From NCBI GenBank assembly GCA_003223455.1, contig QHVE01000061.1, forward strand, positions 1 through 43,099: a DNA stretch of 43,099 bases, written 5' to 3'. Shown piece after piece: positions 39,494-43,099 of this stretch. Numbering within the stretch: position 1 is the stretch's first letter; every line of letters starts with the position of its first letter. The notes under the pieces were generated by a model. It had not been told where the DNA came from and searched no databases. It saw nothing but the letters and a program-made list of their open reading frames with translations. Source of the DNA: Gemmatimonadota bacterium. GTDB taxonomy: Bacteria; Gemmatimonadota; Gemmatimonadetes; Gemmatimonadales; Gemmatimonadaceae. A program made the translations under genes and the position numbers.

Positions 39494-40372
39494 CTACGCC
39501 TCGGGCAGCCGACTGAGCAACACGTCCACGCGTTCGCTGATCTTCGGATAACCCAGACCGCGGACCGACGCGGCGAAGGCACGGAGGGCGGGCGCGTGCG
39601 GTGCGAGACGGTTACGATTCAGGTGACTGAGAAGCACCAGCGTGTTGTAGAAGCCATTCTGTACCGCTCGATCGGACAGCTGCGCTCGACGCGCGTTGGC
39701 GTATGCGATGAGCGCGGGGACGAGATCCGGGTCGTCGGCGTATTGCCCGATCAGGATATCGTACGCGCGCCCGCGCGCGGCGGGGCTCTCGGCGAACAGT
39801 CCCGCGATGGCCTCCTGTCGGCGCGTGACGAGCTCCGCGGAGGTGCCGGGCGTGGTGGCAGCCACGGCACCGCTGGGCGCCGCCGAGAGCGCCCCGTTCC
39901 CTTGAGTCAGCGCTCGGCGCTCCCCCGCGGTGGCGATCTCCACGCTGTGCTGAAGGAGCGCGTTGTTGGCCACCAGTCGCGTCGAGTCATTGCGGAGACG
40001 CTGGATGTGCTGCTCGTATCTGCGGCGGTCGCGCTCCACACTGTCCTTCGCGGCCGAAGCACGCGACAGCTCGTAGGCTGCCTTGTCCGCCTTCCACGAT
40101 GATGTCGACCATTGGATCCACACTGTCGCGGTCGAGATCACCGCCACCGTTCCGGGGATCAGAACCGCCGCGCGGCGCCACTGCGGTCGCCCCAATTCGT
40201 TCGCTTCGAGACGGAGCTTGTCCGCCTCCAGCCGAAGCTTGTTCGTTTCGAGCCGGAGCTTCTCCACTTCCAGCTCCTGACGCGTGGGATCTGGGGACGC
40301 GCTGGACGGGACCGGAGCTGGAGGGGTGTGCTCGACGGACGGTCCGGCGGAAGGAGTGGTGGTAACGGACAT
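39494..40372 (-). CDS. Membrane-anchored coiled-coil protein with heptad repeats
   Basis: 292 residues, ATG 40372 with GGGAG 9 nt upstream. No signal peptide; N-terminal Pro/Ser/Thr-rich tail (1-30), then three and a half consecutive 7-residue repeats (EVEKLRL, ETNKLRL, EADKLRL, EANEL; residues 35-60) that should form a cytoplasmic coiled coil. A transmembrane helix (about 68-86) is followed by an extracytoplasmic helical region (92-165, RDRRRYEQHIQRLRNDSTRLV) and a C-terminal helical domain (185-292, NGFYNTLVLLSHLNRN). No enzyme motif. The repeats are also visible in the DNA as degenerate 21-bp units at 40193-40270. A scaffold or sensor role is possible; no family recognised. Upstream lies a 150-nt DUF4386 relic. 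Confidence 0.75.
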   Translation of the reverse strand: MSVTTTPSAGPSVEHTPPAPVPSSASPDPTRQELEVEKLRLETNKLRLEADKLRLEANELGRPQWRRAAVLIPGTVAVISTATVWIQWSTSSWKADKAAYELSRASAAKDSVERDRRRYEQHIQRLRNDSTRLVANNALLQHSVEIATAGERRALTQGNGALSAAPSGAVAATTPGTSAELVTRRQEAIAGLFAESPAARGRAYDILIGQYADDPDLVPALIAYANARRAQLSDRAVQNGFYNTLVLLSHLNRNRLAPHAPALRAFAASVRGLGYPKISERVDVLLSRLPEA

Positions 40373-40590
40373 GTCGTGATGCTCCCTGCCGGGTCGCGGC
40401 TGCGGTGGCGTTCGCGCCTACGGTACCGTTCACGCGAATCGCCGGCAAGACGTGCTCCGTCGCGCTCGCCAAGGCACTGGTCGACGCGAGGGCGCGGCGT
40501 CGCGAGCAGTGTGTCACGCCTGGTGACGCAGCGAACCACGGCGGTCGCGTGCGCGACGAAGCGTTCACATACCGGCGGTAATCGGGGTGA

Positions 40591-40742
40591 GGCCACGAAG
40601 CCCACCGCGCGTGCCTCGCCCTGTCGCTTGACGACCGGGTACAACGCCACCGCCGTTCCGATACCGGCGAGGGCGACGATCACACGAAGGTGAGCAGATA
40701 GAACACACCAGCGGCCAACGAATACTTCCGCAGTGAGCTCAT
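40591..40742 (-). pseudogene. DUF4386 membrane protein relic with internal deletion
   Basis: From ATG 40742 the frame gives MSSLRKYSLAAGVFYLLTFV then TGA, the typical DUF4386 N-terminus. The next frame, overlapping at 40683, gives IVALAGIGTAVALYPVVKRQ then GEARAVGFVA, a central motif of the same family that normally lies well downstream. Both pieces are recognisable, yet the intervening roughly 60 residues and everything after GFVA are gone. The join at the repeated GTG (40681-40685) fits a deletion between short repeats. Not functional. Confidence 0.72.
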
Positions 40743-40774
40743 GAGATCTCGCGTTGATCCGCCGCAGCGCCACC

Positions 40775-40909
40775 TCAGCTGGCAGGCGGTGCTGACGGCG
40801 GCTCGGGTGATCTTTTCGCCGACTTAGGCTTTTGTTCGGCGCCAAGGAATTCGGCGACGGCGGAGGCCAGCTCCAGTACCACGTCGATCGCGGCGCTCAG
40901 ATCCACCAC
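40775..40909 (-). CDS. Possible 44-residue small protein
   Basis: GTG 40909 (or GTG 40906) to TGA 40775. The product starts VVDLSAAIDVVLELASAVAEF (one amphipathic helix), followed by a basic Pro/Ser-rich tail ending SAPPAS. GGTGAG lies just before the start. Codons are less G+C-biased in the third position than neighbouring genes. Weak evidence; may be chance. The surrounding 40743-41061 shows nothing else. Confidence 0.2.
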   Translation of the reverse strand: MVDLSAAIDVVLELASAVAEFLGAEQKPKSAKRSPEPPSAPPAS

Positions 40910-41061
40910 GACTCACCAAAGAGAAGAAGCGACATCCGATAAGTACTGTCCCAGCGACGCCTGAGCTCGAGCTGCAAAGGCATACATCAAGAGTGCGCGC
41001 ACCGTGCTCACATCAAGTCTTACGCACCGGATAGCGCAGGTGTGTCAGGCCGACGCCGCGA

Positions 41062-41370
41062 TCACCGTCGGGTTGCCGTCGGCCGAGGGAGACCGTCGAC
41101 CACCTCGAAGAGCGAGAGCGTCGGCTCCGCGCCGGCCGCCCGGAACATCCGCACGCCCGCCGGTGTGCCCGCGCTCCGCATCGCCTCCAGCGCGTCGCGA
41201 CTCGCCCACCACGTCTGGATGCGCCAGCGCGTCGCGTCGCGCGCGTCGCGCAGCAGCTCCGTGCGCACGAGACCTGGCGGCAGCGCTTCGGCCCCCGCCG
41301 CAGCGTACGCCCCCTGCAGCGACTCCGCGCCACCGGGTGGTAGCTGCGCCTCGAGGATCGTCAGGATCAT
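41062..41370 (-). CDS. ABM-type (antibiotic biosynthesis monooxygenase fold) small protein
   Basis: 102-residue ferredoxin-like alpha/beta barrel half. It opens with the strand MILTILEAQLPP, has an LPPGLVRTELLRD strand and a TRWRIQTWWASRDALEAMRSAG helix-strand turn with conserved Trp and aromatic residues. The pattern fits the ABM/Dabb superfamily, which dimerises to oxidise or bind small aromatic or hydroxyquinone substrates; many members have no known substrate. The start is well decided: AGGAGGT lies 8 nt upstream of ATG 41370, the strongest RBS in this part of the window. Next to the selenium-binding-like gene on the same strand (88-nt gap). Confidence 0.8.
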   Translation of the reverse strand: MILTILEAQLPPGGAESLQGAYAAAGAEALPPGLVRTELLRDARDATRWRIQTWWASRDALEAMRSAGTPAGVRMFRAAGAEPTLSLFEVVDGLPRPTATRR

Positions 41371-41458
41371 CCGGGCTTACCTCCTGTGTGTGTGTGCAGG
41401 CCGACGCCGAAGCTGAGCGGCAAGGGGATGGATGCGAGCGAAGCGAGCGTCCACGGAT

Positions 41459-42756
41459 TCAACGCGAGAACACGGTACCGTGCGGTACCGCCGTACCAGT
41501 GAAGCCGTGCGGCCAGGTCCGACCGGTCATCGCGATCCCCGGTCGAGCGCTCCCCGGGTCCCTGAACAGTGAATCGATCGCCAGCATTCCGGTCGCCGGA
41601 TCGAAATTGATCACGAACAGCCGCGCTCCCTCCCTGCTCCACCAACCTCCGTCCAGCACGACGCGTCGTCCTGACGGGTCAATCGCGTCCAGTGCGGACC
41701 CACCTCGGCCCCAAGCGAGACAGACGAAACTTCTCGGGGATGTTCCGGGTCCGTGATGTCGAGCGCGAGCAGAGCGTGAGCCTCGGGCACCGGCTGTAGC
41801 CACCAGTGGCCCGTGAGGATCGGCACGCCGCAGTCTCTCCCCTGGAATCCCTTCACGAACGTCGCCGTCGGCGAAGCACTCTCCAGGCCGCGCACGAGGT
41901 ACATCCCGCAGTTGAATGTGTGTATGTAGAGGCTCTTTCCGTCTGGAAGGAGATGCGGTTCACCGGTGAACTTCTGCTCATCACCGCGGGGCCCGGGCTC
42001 GAGCGCGATGCTCTTCAACAATGTCAGATCCGACAGTCGCCAGATCTGCATCCACTCGGCGGTCGACGCCGTATCCTTCTCATCCATGTCCGTGGTGGTG
42101 GAGACCGCGCGATCCAGGACGCGAAGCTCGACCACGCTGTAAGGATAGATGCGTTTGTCGGCGATGGCGCCATCGGCCGCGCTCCCGCTGCGCACCACCG
42201 TGCCGCGTTCGTCCATCTCCACGAGTCCGCCGGTCGCGTGCTCGGCGCCCATCTTCATCCTCCCCATGTCATGCACGGCGGCTGACGAGTCCGACTTGTA
42301 CTGATACGTCGCCAGGACGTTGCCGTTCGAGAGACGCAGGAATGTGTGCGGATGACTGAATCCCGCGCGATTCCCGAATTCTGTCAGGATCTTCGGACGC
42401 GTCGGCACGGTGAGGTCGAACAGCCACGTCCGCCCCGCGTGGAAGCCGTTCGCGAGGAGGTGTCTGTCGGCGGGCATCTCGGCTTCGGTATGATGCGGAT
42501 GCGTACCGACCGCGCCGGTGGGAAGCGTCGTGACGACAGTTCCATACTTCGCGGATGCGGGATTCGCGTCGATCACCGCGAGGAAGTCGCTCGCCTTCTC
42601 GGCGGAGTCGCCAGCCCAGACGAAGAGGTAGTCGCCCTTGGCCGGAGGCGGCGTCGGGCGACACCCGGCGAGGGCAACGAGCGATGCGGCACAGACGAGA
42701 AGCTCGAGCCGGCGGTCGAGGAGATCGTGCAGGCTCTTGATGGGCAGAGTCGGCAT
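41459..42756 (-). pseudogene. Selenium-binding-protein (SBP56)-like lipoprotein, frameshifted near 41688
   Basis: Starts ATG 42756 with a lipoprotein signal (LASLVALAGCRP-like core, Cys near 32). The beta-propeller body shows SBP56-like landmarks: HPHHTEAEMP, FGNRAGFSHPHTFLRL, MQIWRLSDLTLLKSIAL, GEPHLLPDGKS, and CGVP-x-LTGHWWLQPV. At 41688 the frame breaks after EVGPHW; the next frame continues the expected AIDPSGRRVVLDGG and DPGSARPGIAMTGRTWPHG to the stop 41459-41461. Two extra bases sit between the codons, so a one-base change restores the gene (about 432 residues). SBP56 relatives include methanethiol oxidase; the lipidated version and Cu/His ligands here are unproven. Either a genuine mutation or a sequencing error. 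Confidence 0.75.
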
Positions 42757-42786
42757 GTGTGCCTGGTAGAAGATTCGGTCATGGTA

Positions 42787-43099
42787 TCAGACCGCTCGCA
42801 CTTCGGCGAGCCGCTTGATCGCGAACGCGTCGTCCCAGCAGACGGCGGCTTCCCACGCGGCTGACGCTTGCGCGGCGATGTCGTACGCCTCGTCGTCGAG
42901 TCCAGCGGCGTTGTGCGGCAGCACCAGGTCGAGTTCGGGGACGTCGACGTGTGACTCATCCCAGTCGATCAGCGCGACTCGATCCGCCGTCATGCGGACG
43001 TTGCCAAGGTTGTTGGGGTCGCCGTGGACGACGCATGTCCGACGTCCGACGAGCCGCGCCCACGCTGCTCGGCATCGAGCCACGCCCTCAGGCGGCATC
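42787..43099 (-). CDS. APH-type phosphotransferase, C-terminal part (5' end outside window)
   Basis: Only the last 103 or so codons are in view; the gene runs off the right edge, so the ATG near 43098 is not its start. The protein kinase-like fold is clear: VVHGDPNNLGNV is the Brenner catalytic loop (HGDxxxxN, catalytic Asp and metal-binding Asn) and ALIDWDESHVDVPELDL holds the DWD/E metal-binding Asp. Relatives phosphorylate aminoglycosides, homoserine, choline or other small molecules; resistance should not be assumed from this fragment. 30 nt upstream of the selenium-binding-like gene on the same strand. The catalytic centre is intact as far as visible. Confidence 0.85.
   Translation of the reverse strand, partial: MPPEGVARCRAAWARLVGRRTCVVHGDPNNLGNVRMTADRVALIDWDESHVDVPELDLVLPHNAAGLDDEAYDIAAQASAAWEAAVCWDDAFAIKRLAEVRAV

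Noticed and set aside
40513-40527. GTCAC-GCCTG-GTGAC dyad as an operator
   Set aside because: Only 5-bp arms, common by chance in this composition, and no regulator gene beside it.
42787-43099. Aminoglycoside resistance gene
   Set aside because: Only the generic APH-fold C-terminus is visible; the substrate-binding part is outside the window, so resistance cannot be claimed.

Overview
This is a G+C-rich bacterial chromosome segment. It carries four eukaryote-type Ser/Thr kinases with extracytoplasmic TPR or PD40-propeller sensor regions, a membrane-anchored SARP/BTAD regulator, many secreted hydrolases and lipoproteins, and frequent missing Shine-Dalgarno motifs. This mix fits a soil-type Gemmatimonadota (Gemmatimonas/Gemmatirosa-like) bacterium. 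That assignment is inferred from family resemblance; no rRNA or other marker gene is present.

Layout. 1-7143: 3' nine-tenths or so of a cyclic beta-1,2-glucan synthase (NdvB-like), open at the left edge, followed by a small lipoprotein (7229-7645). 7872-11103: an amidase split by a frameshift and an FAD dehydrogenase. 11131-15969: a TolB/TPR Ser/Thr kinase, a flavin monooxygenase translationally coupled to an HxlR regulator, and a divergent DoxX gene with a dyad operator candidate between the regulator and DoxX. 15984-24006: a PD40 kinase, a secreted alpha/beta hydrolase, a membrane protein, the SARP/BTAD-TPR regulator, and a lipoprotein gene wrecked by a 47-bp inverted repeat. 24016-28003: a second PD40 kinase and a REP/RAYT locus. 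Its HUH transposase is flanked by GGGGTCAGACTCCTT-type repeats and abuts an endonuclease/exonuclease/phosphatase gene remnant. Related repeats also lie in two other convergent intergenic gaps. 28025-34601: a tight leftward cluster of GH106-type glycosidase, multi-span Ser/Thr kinase, 4-TM protein and helix-hairpin-helix lipoprotein; the last three overlap by ATGA. 34730-39461: SAM-methyltransferase/spermidine-synthase-like protein, serine beta-lactamase-fold hydrolase, two more alpha/beta hydrolases (one dienelactone-hydrolase type) and a DUF4256 protein. 39494-43099: a heptad-repeat coiled-coil membrane protein, a deleted DUF4386 relic, an ABM monooxygenase, a frameshifted selenium-binding-protein-like lipoprotein, and the 3' part of an APH-type phosphotransferase.

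The window is mostly envelope, secretion and signalling functions, with no single catabolic pathway. The most unusual material is the REP/RAYT family and its gene scars, the kinase-4TM-HhH operon, and the interchange of kinase and DNA-binding heads on similar membrane-TPR chassis. Five genes are interrupted (amidase, lipoprotein, EEP nuclease, DUF4386, selenium-binding-like). Two of these need only a one- or two-base change to read through, so sequencing error must be considered for them.
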